Shown here piece after piece: positions 23,752-35,035 of a stretch of 64,000 bases of DNA. How positions within the stretch are numbered: position 1 is the first letter of the stretch; each line of letters begins with the position of its first letter. The DNA lies in assembly GCA_022747635.1 (NCBI GenBank), contig JAKTNV010000198.1, positions 370,031 to 434,030 of the forward strand, given 5' to 3'. The position numbers and the translations under genes were made by a program. A model generated the notes under the pieces. It was given only the letters and a program-made list of their open reading frames with translations, was not told where the DNA came from and made no database searches. The stretch is from Hetaerina americana (Eukaryota > Arthropoda > Insecta > Odonata > Calopterygidae).

Positions 23752-24493
23752 ATAATATAATTGCAATAATATAATTGCTAAAATACTAGAATTTATATTG
23801 ATACAAAACTTAATTGGGAGACTCACATCAGTCAGACCTGTAATAAACTTAGTAAAGCTGTTTATATGTTAAGAAAGCTCAACTTTATCATTTCAAATGA
23901 GTATCGTTTAACACTATACCATGCCTTCTTTCAATGTCATTTGAATTATGGTGTTGAGTTATGGGGTCATTCCCCTCATGTTAAACAAATTTTGCTACTG
24001 CAAAAGAGAGCTATTCGCTCTCTTGCTAATATACCACCCCGTGATTCCTGCAAACCTTTTTTTATTAGGTATAGAATCATGACTGTATTTTGTTTGTATA
24101 TCTTTAAGGCTCTGATTCATGTGAAAGTTAATCTAGAAACTTACCAATTAAGATCCAACCTCCATAACTATTCCACAAGAGGTAAATCAAATCTAAATAC
24201 TACTTATTGTAGATTGTCATCAACTTACAACACATTTCACAATATGAACATACGACTGTATAACTATCTGCCTACTCAGTTGAAATCAGATGGTATCCAG
24301 AGTTTCAAGAATAGGTTATATACCTGGTTACTTGCTCACCCACTTTACTCATTGGATGAATTCTTTTGTGACAATCTTCATCACATTTAAGAACTTATGT
24401 TTATATATTAAGTAATATTATGATTGACGACATTTAATATGGTTGTACCATTTTAAAATGAATAAAGTATTATTATTATTATTATTATTATTA
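23752..24493 (+). mobile_element. 5'-truncated LINE insertion private to copy C
   Basis: A 742-bp insertion in an otherwise co-linear unit. It carries an open 174-codon frame at 23866-24390 (MLRKLNFIISNEYRLTLYHA, LWGHSPHVKQILLLQKRAIR, YSTRGKSNLNTTY, LPTQLKSDGIQSFKNRLYTW), the conserved C-terminal region of CR1/Jockey-group RT proteins. A 3' UTR ends in aataaagta and a (TTA)n tail at about 24465-24494, as many LINEs do. Flanking AT-rich DNA (aataatata) makes the target duplication ambiguous. RT itself is absent because of 5' truncation. Confidence 0.88.
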
Positions 24494-24897
24494 TAAAAAT
24501 GTTTAACATCACCAATATAATGGCACGCTCATTTAAACTGTTAAATTCTCATTAAGTATGATTAAGGATCATGCATCAATTGTCCTTTGATTATGGAGAA
24601 TTTAGTAGACCAAAATGTGCAAACATAATGAAATGGCAGCCATCATAATTTCTGTCAAATTTCCTTGAAGAATTAGCAGTTTTAATGTAGCGTTCTTGGA
24701 TTTATTTTGATGAATGCACCAAACTCAAAGGATTTCATTTTCACCTTACTATCTCTCAATAAATAATCAGTGTTACAAAAACAGTGTAAAAAAACAGATA
24801 GTTTTACATTTGAATGTCCACAATATGAAATGCGCTGTAAGTTGATGAAAATCCACAAAAAATAGTATTATTTACATTTGCTCTACCCCTCATGGTG
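24494..24897. other. AT-rich non-coding stretch, copy C (right of LINE insertion)
   Basis: Continuation of the block interrupted by the LINE, equivalent to 4744-5149. Nothing recognisable. Confidence 0.5.
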
Positions 24898-25327
24898 TAC
24901 AATCATGACTCCACAGCTAATTAAAAATGGTCTGCAGAAATCACGTTGTGTTGTATTAGCAAGGGAGCAAAAATCTCTCTGTTGTAGTAGTGAGATTCGT
25001 GTGATATGTTTAGGGAAATGACCCCATAACTCATCACTGTAATTTAAATGACATGGAAAGAAGACGTGGTCAAGTGTTAAATGATACTCATTTGAAATGA
25101 GAAAGTTGAGCTTTAATCAGTTCATTACAGATCTGACTGATGTGAGTCTCCCTGTTAAGTTTCCTATCTATATTAATTCGTAGTATTTTAGAATTTTCAA
25201 CATTAGTACATTTTTATATACTATAACTGCATACAATATGCTGAGTTTTGTTAGTATTTAAATGTAAATGATTAATATGAAACCATCCTGCTTAGCCTGT
25301 CTTTGAGTGGCTCTGAATCGTACCTTT
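24898..25327 (-). pseudogene. CR1/Jockey-like LINE tail fragment, copy C
   Basis: Equivalent of 5150-5579. It is the same family as the sense insertion about 600 bp to the left, so the two form an imperfect inverted repeat unique to copy C. Confidence 0.68.
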
Positions 25328-25671
25328 GCATCTTCTAGATTTTGATATTTTTGCACACAAAAAGCATAATAAGCATATAAAACATATGTAGGTTTAATTT
25401 TACAGGGCAAATCAGTAATCATGACGATACCAAAAATAGCTCAAAGACTAGAAATTCTTCATGAAAATATGGGCATTGAAATTATAAATTGAAGTCGAAT
25501 GAGGCCATGTCTTTATGGACAAATTAACCTTAGAACTACTAAAAATTTAAGAGAAATTAGGTAAATCAGACTGTTTTGCTAAGATACAATTTTCAAGGAA
25601 ATAATGAAATTAACTCCTAATAATAATAATCTAGAAGGAATTTGAATCCTTAAATGAAATATCCTTATCCT
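25328..25671. other. AT-rich spacer, copy C
   Basis: Equivalent of 5580-5924; nothing recognisable. Confidence 0.5.
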
Positions 25672-26292
25672 GTTCATTCCCTTTTCTTGCTTGCCTCACA
25701 TTCTCCCCTCTATTACCATCTTGAACAGTCCCCTGTCGGTCAATATGCCCTTCATCCATTTTTACTGCCTCAATAGGATTTCTCCCAACCAACCCCTCTC
25801 TTCACCCACCATACCAAGTACTTTCTCATTGGTTTTCTTCTCGGTCCATTTCACCTTCTCCATTTTCTCCACACCCACATGTCAAAAGCCTCCAGTCCAC
25901 GACTATCCTCCTGCTTCAATGACCACATTTCCGTATATAACTATGCACCATATCATAAGTTTCACGAGTCTTTTTTTAATATCCTTACTCAACGTCCCAT
26001 TAATCAACTCTCTACTCCCTATGAAAGCCTCTGTGCCTAGCGTAATTCTTCTCCATACGTCCCTACTACTTTGACCGAATTGGTCCAAAATGCTTCAGAG
26101 ATAAGTGAACTGTTCTACCTGCATTAGTTTTTGCCTGCCTATTTTAATGTTTAGCTTAGCTTTTTTCTTTCTAGAAAATTGCATAACCTTTGTTTTATTA
26201 ATTTTGTTTCTCATCCCATATCTGTCCCACTGAATCTCCAATTCACTCAGCAATCCTTAAAACCCCTTGGCTGACTGACAAACTAAAGCTAA
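25672..26292 (-). pseudogene. 3' end of endonuclease-RT LINE, copy C
   Basis: Equivalent of 5925-6545, same truncation point. Confidence 0.78.
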
Positions 26293-27119
26293 GTTAATTT
26301 ATTTTTTCATACTACTTGTGTATTTGATACCCATGGTGGGCCCGTGAGGTTATAGCACGTGTCTTAAAATAATAATTCCTTAAGTCAGCACAGATTAGCA
26401 TATCCCACTTGTCCGAGAAAATACGGAACTTTCGATTTAAAGAGGTACACGGACACATGATAATCTATGAGACACTGCCACGTACACTGAATAAATCACT
26501 AGTCCAACCGTGCAACCCCTCACCTGACACCAATATGTCGCAAGGGGGGTTTCTATCGTGCGACACAAAGGGTATCGGGGAAGGTCAGAGTAACTACACC
26601 GAGTATTACCAAAGCAGCCGTATATTACCCAACATCAGTCATAATGCACCATTTACATATAAGTATAAGCAAATTATGGATGGCTAGACCCTCGGTAAAC
26701 CAACGCGAGGGTGGACAGAATTAAAGTGGCAGAAATATACCTAGGACGGGGTAAATGCAGGGTGGACGCGGTCACGAAACACATAAACTAGGCAGAGCCC
26801 TCGTCCGTCGGAAAGGAAGGGAGTATGGCAGGGTGGACGCGGTCACAATGAACGTAACCTAGGTGGAGCCCTAGTCCGAAGTTGAGTCAGGAATATGACA
26901 CACTGTGGCGACAAGCGCAACATAGCCGAAGCATCGTGCCCTACCGTTCACCGCTAGACAACCAACTGACTGCTTTTTGCCCGGCGACCAGGGCTTTTAT
27001 ACCCAATTTACGAGTCAGGGGAGGAATATTATTGAAACATTGTCTTTGGTCACGTGGAACATTCGGAGGAGCCAGGGAAGGAGTACCATGTCGCATACTT
27101 CGACAATAGATATAAATTT
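26293..27119. repeat. GC-richer direct-repeat block, copy C
   Basis: Equivalent of 6546-7372; ends at the C/D junction. Confidence 0.45.
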
Positions 27120-27450
27120 GATCAAACTTGATCGACAAAATTGATCCTTGAGGAAAGCCTGCGGATATGGACCGGGCAGTTGATTTGACATTGTTAAGGT
27201 CTAAAAAGAATGTGCGGTTTGAAAGAAAGGAGGGGATGGTCTTATTTATGTATACTGATATGTCGGTTTTAAGCAGTTTATGTATTAAACCAGTTCGCCA
27301 GAACTTGTCAAAAGCTCTTTGGAGATCAAAGAAGACTACTTGGGTGTGCTTGTGGATGTTGAAGCCGAAAGTGATCTGTTGAACCAATCTTGTTATTTGC
27401 TGAGTCGTGGAATGGCGACGGCGGAAGCCAGTTTGCTCAGGTCTGATCAA
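26941..27450 (-). other. Chimeric ORF across the C/D junction
   Basis: Same 169-codon RT/GC-block fusion as at the B/C junction. I noticed one amino-acid difference: Ile for Leu in the SVY(L/I)NKTIPS segment. Confidence 0.6.
27120..27133. other. 14-bp filler at the C/D tandem junction
   Basis: Identical in sequence to 19014-19027, so the second junction was copied from the first rather than formed independently. Confidence 0.85.
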
Positions 27451-29275
27451 GTCTATGACCGAGATTTCTTCTTGTAGCCTGTTTAAGATGCATTTTTCTA
27501 GAAGTTAGCCCATGCAGGGGAGCAGGCCACTGGGTCTATAGTTCAGGATATAAGAAGGATTTTTATCGGGTTTTGGAAGGAGTATTATCTTAGCCGTATT
27601 CAATGCCTTTGGGAAGTACGATTTGGAAAGACAGGCATTGAGGATAGAGAGTAGGTGTTTGATAAAAGATTTAGGAAGGTTTTTCAGGTGAAGGTAGGAG
27701 ATTTGATCGGGTCCTGGTGATGACTTGGTTTTGGAGTGGGACATAATGGAGTAAAGTTCTTCAGGAGTAATTTACAGGAATATTTGGAATGGGCAAAGTG
27801 ACAGGCCATAGACACTGATTAACGCTTCTGAATCCAACAAGGATGTATTATTGTTTTTAAAAATGCATTCGAAGGAGTCGGCAGAGGTATTTGCTTTGTC
27901 GCTGTCATCGTATAGTGCTCTCCCATTATGTGGTATTGGCGGGGTGGGTACCTTTTTCCTTCGCAGGCAGCGGGCTAGGGTCCATACCAAATTATCCTTA
28001 TGTGAGAGTGACCTTATTTTCTCTTGCCAAGCTTTTCCCAATATTTTCTAGTTTTGGATGTTACGAGGTTTCAAAGTGCACAGAACCGGATTTTATCTTG
28101 GCGGAGATGAGTTAGTTGCCAGAGGGCTCTGGCCTCGTTTCTAAGTGAAATTAGGTGCAATATGTCCGGAGGTAGTGTGGCACCAGCGATGGAGGCCGGA
28201 GAAGGAGGGTAGCAAGACTGATGAATGATTTTGGTTAAGGTGCTTGTAAAATCTTGAGCCGCTTTCTATATGCTGTCTGGAGTGCTATCAGGAGATGGGA
28301 CAAGGTTAATGGCCAAGCAATTTTCTTTAAATATTATCCATTTAACTCTTCTAGTTGGTTCTGGTTGTATGAAGGAGGGTAGGAACGCAGTAAAATATGG
28401 GGCAGTGGTCAGAGGCTGATTTAACTAGGTTAAGGATTTGGAATGCGATATCTGCAGATAATGGAACTACATCCAGGATATCGGAGGTGTGGGGATGATG
28501 ATGGAAGAGGGTAGGGAAAGGCGGTGAGTGAATTGAAAGTGAAATATTTTTGGTAAATAGGAGCTTATGAAGGGCTTGCCCTCGTGTGATAGTGGTTTTT
28601 CAACCCCAGGCAGAATGTTTGGCGTTTAAGTCACCACCTTTTATGAGCTTTGGGTGCAGTAGGGATGAGAGCGCTGATAAGCCAGGGGCGTCTGACTTTG
28701 AGGATGAAGTTGGAAAGTAGGCTGACCAAATGTTAAGGGTCCCAGTAACTCCTTTTATTGCTATTCCAGCGAGTTCCAGTTTTTGGGTGGGTGGGGGTTG
28801 AAGTTATGTGAAGTTTAGGTTAGTTTTGGATAGGATCATGACCCCGCAACCAGGATCATTGCCTCTATCTCTTCTGATTTTAGAGTAATTTGGACAATTA
28901 AATGTTTGGCTATTATTATTTTTGGTTTCTTGAAGAAGGATGATGTCTGGATAATGATTGGTTATTAGGAGGTTTAGCTCTTTTTTTTTGTTTTATATGC
29001 CATTTATGTTCCATTGTAAAACTTTAAAGAAGTGGTTGTTTATTTGTGAATTAGGCACCATTTACAAGTTGAAGAAGGACTGGTATAAGGTCATTGGTGA
29101 TGATGCTAATAAGGGTTTTACTGTCAGTAGGAGAGTGAAGTTTCGTAATTATGCTCAATAGAGCAGTTCTTATATTTGCAGTTGATGATTGGTCATTGAT
29201 TGAGGGAGAGTGTTGTCTAGAGGGTGGCGAAGGGTGTTGATCGGAGGTTGGGGGAGAGTTAAGAGATGATTGAGG
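27134..29275 (-). pseudogene. Jockey-like LINE remnant, copy D
   Basis: Equivalent of 19028-21169 with a handful of private changes (for example cacaaggaaggc-type substitutions are absent but tttggtttcttg replaces tttggggtcttg near 28922). Confidence 0.82.
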
Positions 29276-29615
29276 GGTTCACAGCCAAACTGTCAGCTAT
29301 CAAGAGGGCCGTAAAAGACATAAGAGATTGTAATGGCTCTTCTCTCATCTGTTCCCACCCAATGATTTCTATATAATCCATATCAGTCTTGTCATCAATG
29401 CACCTGATGGTTCAGGAGATCTATTATACCCTGTGGTCCCTTCAGATAAAGGGGAAGTAGGTATCCTCTACATGGACTGCTGGTCATGTGGGAATACCAG
29501 GCATTGAAAAAGCTGGCAAAGCAGCAAAAGAAGCCCTGATCAATCTCAAAACAGACTCAGCATTGCTTCCTGTCAAAATGAAATACACTATGTTATCCCA
29601 CAGAAGAGCTTTATT

Positions 29616-29656
29616 GTACGACCCGGGTTTCGTCGAAGATCGACATCATCAGGTAC
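29616..29656 (-). ncRNA. Hammerhead ribozyme motif in the Penelope terminal repeat
   Basis: Read on the minus strand: helix I strand GTAC (29656-29653); core CTGATGA (29652-29646); one extra T (29645); helix II GTCGA, loop TCT, TCGAC (29644-29632); core GAAA (29631-29628); palindromic helix III CCCGGG (29627-29622); TC (29621-29620); helix I partner GTAC (29619-29616). This reproduces the minimal type I hammerhead layout described from Penelope elements, with predicted cleavage after the C at 29620. The extra base next to helix II is a departure from the consensus and could weaken activity. A helix III palindrome this short would favour dimeric folding. Confidence 0.8.
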
Positions 29657-29753
29657 AGAATATTCCCAGTCTGGGTTTAAATACATGTTTCAAACTGTGA
29701 GAGGGGGGGGCTGGAGGGGGTGAGGGAGGTTTGCAAAAATCGTTAGGAGGTGA

Positions 29754-30545
29754 TTAGGATGAGAGGGAGAAAGGGTTAGGGTGTGGAGATGAGTGTCCAA
29801 CTTGGGAAGGTACGGCGGTTGACGGAGAGGGGAGGGGAGGCACCACAGGTGGTAAAGCACCTAGGTACTTACCTAAGTTAAGGAGGGGGGAATGGGAAGA
29901 GTCTATAACATCGTTAAGGAGAATATTTGACCCGGACACATTTCTTAATATTTCAAATTTCTCTAAACAGTCGAGCTTGAGTCCCTTATTTTCCAAGTGT
30001 AAAATTTTAGGTCTAAAATCACTCTGATGTTCCTGTTCAAGGAGGTGTTTCGCGAACAAGGAGGCGGGGTTCTTTTTGCGTAAACACGCTTCATGTTCCT
30101 TGATCCTTTCCTTGAATTTACGCCCTGTTTGGCCAATGTATATGGCAGAGCACTCGTCACAGTGTAACCTGTAGACCCCACTTTTTTCCATGATATCCAC
30201 CCTATCTTTGGTATGGCAAATCATGTTTTTCAGATTGGACCGGTTGTAGAAGGCGAATTTATGTCCGGGCATGAGTTTCATGACTTGGTGGCTAATGTCT
30301 CCTAAATAGTTAAGTTTTTGCCATTTATTATCCCTCTCCCTTGTCTCCCCATAGATATTATTGATGGCTTGCCTACGTAACTTTTTCTTGTGAAGGTTGT
30401 CTATAAGACTAGAAGAGTACCCATTGCTAATGGCTATTTGTTTAATTATCCCAAGTTCTTTATTCTTGTTTTTTTCGGATAGGGGGATAGTTATTAGTCT
30501 ATGTAGAAGAGAATGGAAGGCTGCATGTTTTTGTGTATGGTGATG
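29754..30545 (-). pseudogene. Penelope RT C-terminus plus GIY-YIG endonuclease
   Basis: Coding remnant within the Penelope element. After the RT thumb-like part and a linker (KLNYLGDISHQVMKL, FYNRSNLKNMICHTKD) comes a GIY-YIG nuclease: SGVYRLHCDECSAIYIGQTG, then KERIKEHEACLRKK and SLFAKHLLEQEHQ. The GIY motif reads GVY and the YIG motif is intact; the CxxC pair between them is present. The frame is uninterrupted to 29754 and also stays open upstream into flanking DNA. Endonuclease chemistry would nick target DNA for priming; without RT this copy cannot act alone. Confidence 0.88.
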
Positions 30546-31149
30546 TCTGTGGGATAACATAGTGTATTTCATTTTGATATGAAGCAATTCCACAAAGTTA
30601 CTATGGATACAATTAACCAGATTGCTTCCTGTGGTGAACGTCGTGGCTGCCTTGCGGACTTTGGTTCTGAACCAGTGGAAGGAAGCTTGGTGATTCTTGC
30701 AAAACAAGGAAGTTAAGGCCATAAATTTGGTTGTTTTGACAGCGCCCTCTTCCATCTGGAACATTCAGAGGGAAGAGGTCAGGATCACGTGCCTGAGAAT
30801 AGGGCACTTAGCCCTCACGCACTCTTCATGGAGACAAAAGTGCAACCTTGCTGCAATGGTTGTAACAAGCGCCTGATTGTGACTCAGAAATAAATTATAA
30901 AAAGCTAGATACCTTTTTAAAATGTGAGATAATTTAAGCAATAGTTTACGAGAGGACCCCAACTTTTTAGGTAAGGTTTCCGAGTTTTTGAAGGAAACTG
31001 ACCTGAACGGACAACTTGAGTTTCCGTTCCTTTTTTTTTAAATAATTTTGTTTTTAACTATTTATGTGTTTTTTTATATATTGATGTATTTATCAAAATT
31101 GGATTGAGGTTTTAAATGTTTTAAAAAGTGGTGCAAAAAGAACCACTAT

Positions 31150-31602
31150 TACTAAGGGTTGGTTTCTTTGGGTAAGATCATTGCCTTCAGCTGCGAGATC
31201 TCAATGAAAATGTTGGTTAGTACAGAAGAGAGGGGTGATCCCATGGATGCACTTTCATGATGTTCAATGTGCTTATCATTTTAAAGGAAGTATGAGTTCC
31301 TAAGGCAGAATTTGCGAGGTCCAGGTTAATCCTTAGCTAATCCCTGTGAGGTGAGGTTTTTGATGAGTAGCATGTAGTCATCAATGGGCGTATTTGTGAA
31401 CAAGGAGATGACATCAAAGGTCACCAGCATGTTGACCTCTTGGACTTCAGCATTCCGAATAATGTGAATGAAATCCATGGAAGTTTTAGTAAAAAAGTCA
31501 GTATTTCTGGCAAAGAGTTGAAGAGCATGTGCAACATATTGTGCTAGCTTGTGGGTTGGTGCATCGATGTTGCTGACGATGGGTTGTCAGCAACATCGAT
31601 GC
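31150..31602 (-). pseudogene. Penelope RT fragment with terminal hairpin, copy D
   Basis: Older version of 2775-3216. Hairpin arms at 31561-31579 and 31584-31602 carry one mismatch (c to t), unlike the perfect hairpins of A, B and C. Confidence 0.78.
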
Positions 31603-33380
31603 GTTATCACCTTAAGTACCATCAAAGCACGCTGAAACTTAAAAACTAAGAAGAAAAAGAACCATAATGAAACTACAAAATATTAACTTGCGATCCTGGA
31701 AAGATAGCCTAGGCGTGTACACTAATAGGCAATGGTTCGCATTCTTATATATAATGACATATTTTATGTATTTTATACACTCTTTCCCCTGTATGGTAAA
31801 TTTATTCATTCATTTATTTATTATATTACCAACACGAAGCCCGGATACATCATGAAATGACTTTCTTGCTTGCAAGAAAAAAAAACATCTTCAATTGCCA
31901 TTATATATTTGTGGAGAAAGGAAAGTCAAACTTTGTATGTCTCCGCACTTGTCCAATAATTTGATTTTCCTTTTCAGTATTTGATCTTTATACCTAATAA
32001 ACGAAAATATAGTATCCATAGAGCTTACTTTATTTCTTTTTTAAATTAGATCTTATTCTTAATCTAATTCGAAACCTTTCATTCTTCACTTGTTTGTTAC
32101 TGTTGACACGGCAACAGCGTCACCAAATGAACAAATCAAAACAAACATTATTGCGTACTTCAGAAACAGCATCCTTTACACACTCACAGACCATAGGCTT
32201 TCCTTTCCAACTGAATGACATGGAGCAAATTCTTAACGGTATGGCTTCTCATTTGCGTAAACAAGGATATACTGTTTCAGGTTGCTAATCTTAGTGAATG
32301 TATTTTGGAAAGAATGGACGGGTGAGATCTTTTGTGAGATATATGCCTTTTAAATTTGGAGAACACCTAATTACATACACAACAATAATACTTGCTGCTG
32401 AGATAGCCATGTTTTAATTGCTTTGGGCTCTGCTTGAATTGACTGCAGTATCAATCTCTGTAGAAAATATATTTGTAAATGTTCCTTTTTGAAGTAGTTA
32501 AGATCTATGTTTTTGGTAGAATTGAACGGGAGTCAAGTGTGAAACAACAGCTATAAACATCGTCAATAATGTTTAGAAAATAGTACATATTATTTCAAAT
32601 GCGCAATGATCAAACGATACATTGAGTCAAAATCATTCAAAATGGATTGTTAAAATACAATTGTTATAAATAGGAAGATTCGACTTTTAAGTAGTTAACG
32701 CAAAGTTAGATTTTTATTGTGTTCTGTAGTGAGGGACCATCTTATTTAATATGCTGAATCAATTCGCAAATACACCTATTAACGCCACAAATCCCTTGCT
32801 GTTGTGAAATACTCCTTTTTAATTATGGTGATTGTGACCTGAATTCATTTCTTCTTCTACATTCTGTTCGATTGGCATTGCTTTTATTCTTGAAAATGTC
32901 ATTATTTAAGGATACAAGTGTGACCTTTATATTTCAAATGCATTTAATGTACTCACTTTCACAGCAAACCGATAATGGTTGATTATATGCAGTTTAATTG
33001 AGTACACTATGCATTTAGGCGGGCTTTATTTTTATACAAATTCAGAATCAATGGAAACAAAATTTAATTAAATATTGGAGCAATGTAAGACAATAAGAAG
33101 TCTCCTTGAATTTGAGTGTTTGTGTACAATAATTAAAAAATATTTAACATCACCAATATAATGGCACGCTCATTTAAACTGTTAAATTCTCATTAAGTAT
33201 GATGAACGATCATGCATCAATTGTCCTTTGATTATGGAGAATTTAGTAGACCAAAATGTGCAAACATAATAAAATGGCAGCCATCCAAATTTCTGTCAAA
33301 TTTCCTTGAAGAATTAGCAGTTTTAATGTAGCGTTCTTGGATTTATTTTGATGAATGCACCAAACTCAAAGGATTTCATT
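31603..33380. other. AT-rich non-coding stretch, copy D
   Basis: Diverged equivalent of 3217-5149. The MEQILNG segment (about 32220-32290) is unchanged relative to copy A over roughly 100 bp while its flanks differ. No other feature. Confidence 0.5.
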
Positions 33381-33807
33381 AGGATCATGACTCCACAGCT
33401 AATTAAAAATGGTCTGCAGAAATCACGTTGTGTTGTTTTAGCAAGGGAGCAAAAATCTCTCTTGGGTAGTAGCAAGATTCGTATGACATGTTTTGGGAAA
33501 TGACCCCATAACTCATCACTGTAATTCAAATGACATGGAAAGAAGACATGGTCAAGTGTTAAACGATACTCATTTGAAATGAGAAATTTGAGCTTTAATC
33601 ATTTCATTACAGATCTGACTGATGTGAGTCTCCCTGGTTAGTTTCCTATCTATATTAATTCCTAGTATTTTAGAATTTTCAACATCAGTACATTTTTATA
33701 TACTATAACTGCATTCAATATGCTGAGTTTTGTTAGAATTTAATCGTAAATTATTAATATGAAACCTGCCTTTTAGCCTGTCTTTTATTGGCTCTGAATC
33801 GTACCTT
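33381..33807 (-). pseudogene. CR1/Jockey-like LINE tail fragment, copy D
   Basis: Diverged equivalent of 5150-5579; the frame 33529-33323 reads NYSDELWGHFPKHVIRILLL and DFCRPFLISCGVMIL. Unit homology stops at its right edge. Confidence 0.7.
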
Positions 33808-34329
33808 ATTTCTAATATATGTATTTAAAATTTTTCTTAGCTTTAGCCTTTTAACTATGTAAAAATCCCACGGGGATATTCCCTTACAAAGGTGTCCGAT
33901 GCTATTTGCTTAAGGATGGCATTTTGCACGTGAAATTGTATCACAATCGTTTTCATAAAAAGTCACGAATGCCATTTCTAGGTGCCTTTGAGTGTCTGAC
34001 TGCTGAGCCAGGGACATAATGGCATCAACAAATGCATTGCTTTGTGATTGTCATTTGTCGAAATTGCCATTCAAATCAAACAATGCAAACAAGAAATTTG
34101 CCACTTATTTCCTTCACAAACCCACCACAAACTCGAGCCCTCATGCTGAGGGCATTAACTTCATTCTTCGCTGATTCTATCGAAGCATCAGAATGGCATC
34201 GGTCGTATCTAGGGTGAACCAAACCATTGAAGCTGATGAGACGTTTGACAAAAAACATAAGGTGCGCATTATTTATGTTCACTGAATAGCTAGTTTAATG
34301 TACATTAATGAGGTAACTACCATGCAAAT
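33808..34329. other. Unassigned stretch
   Basis: No transposon motif or convincing coding sequence. The open frame at 34032-34217 has no recognisable domain. Confidence 0.4.
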
Positions 34330-35035
34330 GGGAAACAGAAGGAAAATAGAAACCTGATTTAACAAAGTTCAAGGATGCAACCTCTCGCAAGCAATATTCA
34401 ACACATGCATCTATGAAAGAGACAAATTGAAGGAAACACAAAAATTGGGCGTCAAAGGAGCCAAGGATAAATGACGAAGCAATCAACATGCTCCGGTTTG
34501 CAGATGAAATAGCAGGAGTGACGAAAAAGCAAGAGGACCTGAAAGCAAATCTGATTATTATGGACCACCTACTTGGGGAATATAATATGAGCACAACAAG
34601 AAGAAAACAAAATTCTTCTGCGTGTGGAAGAGAGAAGCTGAATCCAGATATCGCAAATTGAGGAGTGAAACTGGACCAAGTGGAATCCTTCTTTCATCTA
34701 CTTGTTGGGCAGTAATATAGTAACATGGGATGGAAGAAGTTCGACCGACGTTAAGCAAAGAATAGCCCAGGCAAAGAGGACGTTCATTGAGAAAAGGCTA
34801 TTACTATGTTCAAACAATATAAGATTGCAAACAAGGAAGCAGATGGTCAAAACGTTTGTGTGGAGCATTGCATTCTATGGATCAGAGCCATGGAATAGCA
34901 AAAAGGATCCCGCAAGGATGGCCAAAATACCAGTACATGGAAGGGCAAATTAAGAAGAACGTAAACAGCAAGCCTATCAAAGGGAAATGATGCTTAATAG
35001 CAAAGAATGGAGGGCCTGCAGTAAACCAATCTTAG
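34330..35035 (+). pseudogene. 3' end of an endonuclease-RT LINE, sense strand
   Basis: Sense-strand remnant: GCNLSQAIFNTCI, then MLRFADEIAGVTKKQEDLKA (RT catalytic block, FADE replacing the usual FADD), then HLLGEYNM, DVKQRIAQAKRTFIEKRLLL, NNIRLQTRKQMVKTFVWSIA and FYGSEPWN (34740-34900). Frameshifts around 34600-34710 and 35000 disable it. Its 3' end faces the 3' end of the next LINE on the opposite strand. Confidence 0.8.

Larger units (their letters stand above)
19028..27119. repeat. Tandem segmental duplication, copy C
   Basis: 7,350-bp unit plus a private 742-bp LINE insertion at 23752-24493. C and the left part of D share variants absent from A and B (ggaggtgtggggatg near 20377; attgcctctatc near 20753), so C and D-left are sister copies. 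Confidence 0.95.
29574..30620 (-). mobile_element. Penelope-like element, 5'-truncated, with terminal inverted repeats and tail
   Basis: 1,047-bp insertion bounded by the 12-bp target duplication attgcttcctgt (29562-29573 and 30621-30632). Thirty bases at the left end (29574-29603) recur inverted at 30547-30576, followed by a 44-bp extension to the right boundary, the terminal arrangement known from Penelope elements. On the minus strand the frame from 30764 to 29754 contains, inside the element, the RT C-terminal region (ELGIIKQIAISNGYSSS, KLRRQAINNIYGE) and the endonuclease. The RT catalytic core is missing through truncation. Confidence 0.9.
29276..31125 (+). pseudogene. RNase H LINE tail with intact C-terminal segment, interrupted by Penelope, copy D
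   Basis: Sense-strand LINE end split at 29562-29573 by a Penelope insertion and resuming at 30633. The RNase H block GHVGIPGIEKAGKAAKEAL is near 29483-29540. The resumed part (30642-30890) encodes REEVRITCLRIGHLALTHSS followed by a degenerate cysteine cluster, the usual segment after RNase H, which copies A, B and C have deleted. The tail NFLGKVSEFLKETDLNG ends near 31045. Copy D is therefore the less rearranged representative of this LINE. Confidence 0.78.
27134..33807. repeat. Tandem segmental duplication, copy D (partial, hybrid)
   Basis: 27134 to about 29310 is almost identical to copy C. Beyond that, divergence from A, B and C rises sharply, a 240-bp segment missing elsewhere is present, a segment of about 160 bp (counterpart of 4990-5154) is missing, and similarity to the unit ends at 33807 (equivalent to 5579). 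D carries a private Penelope insertion. Confidence 0.92.
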
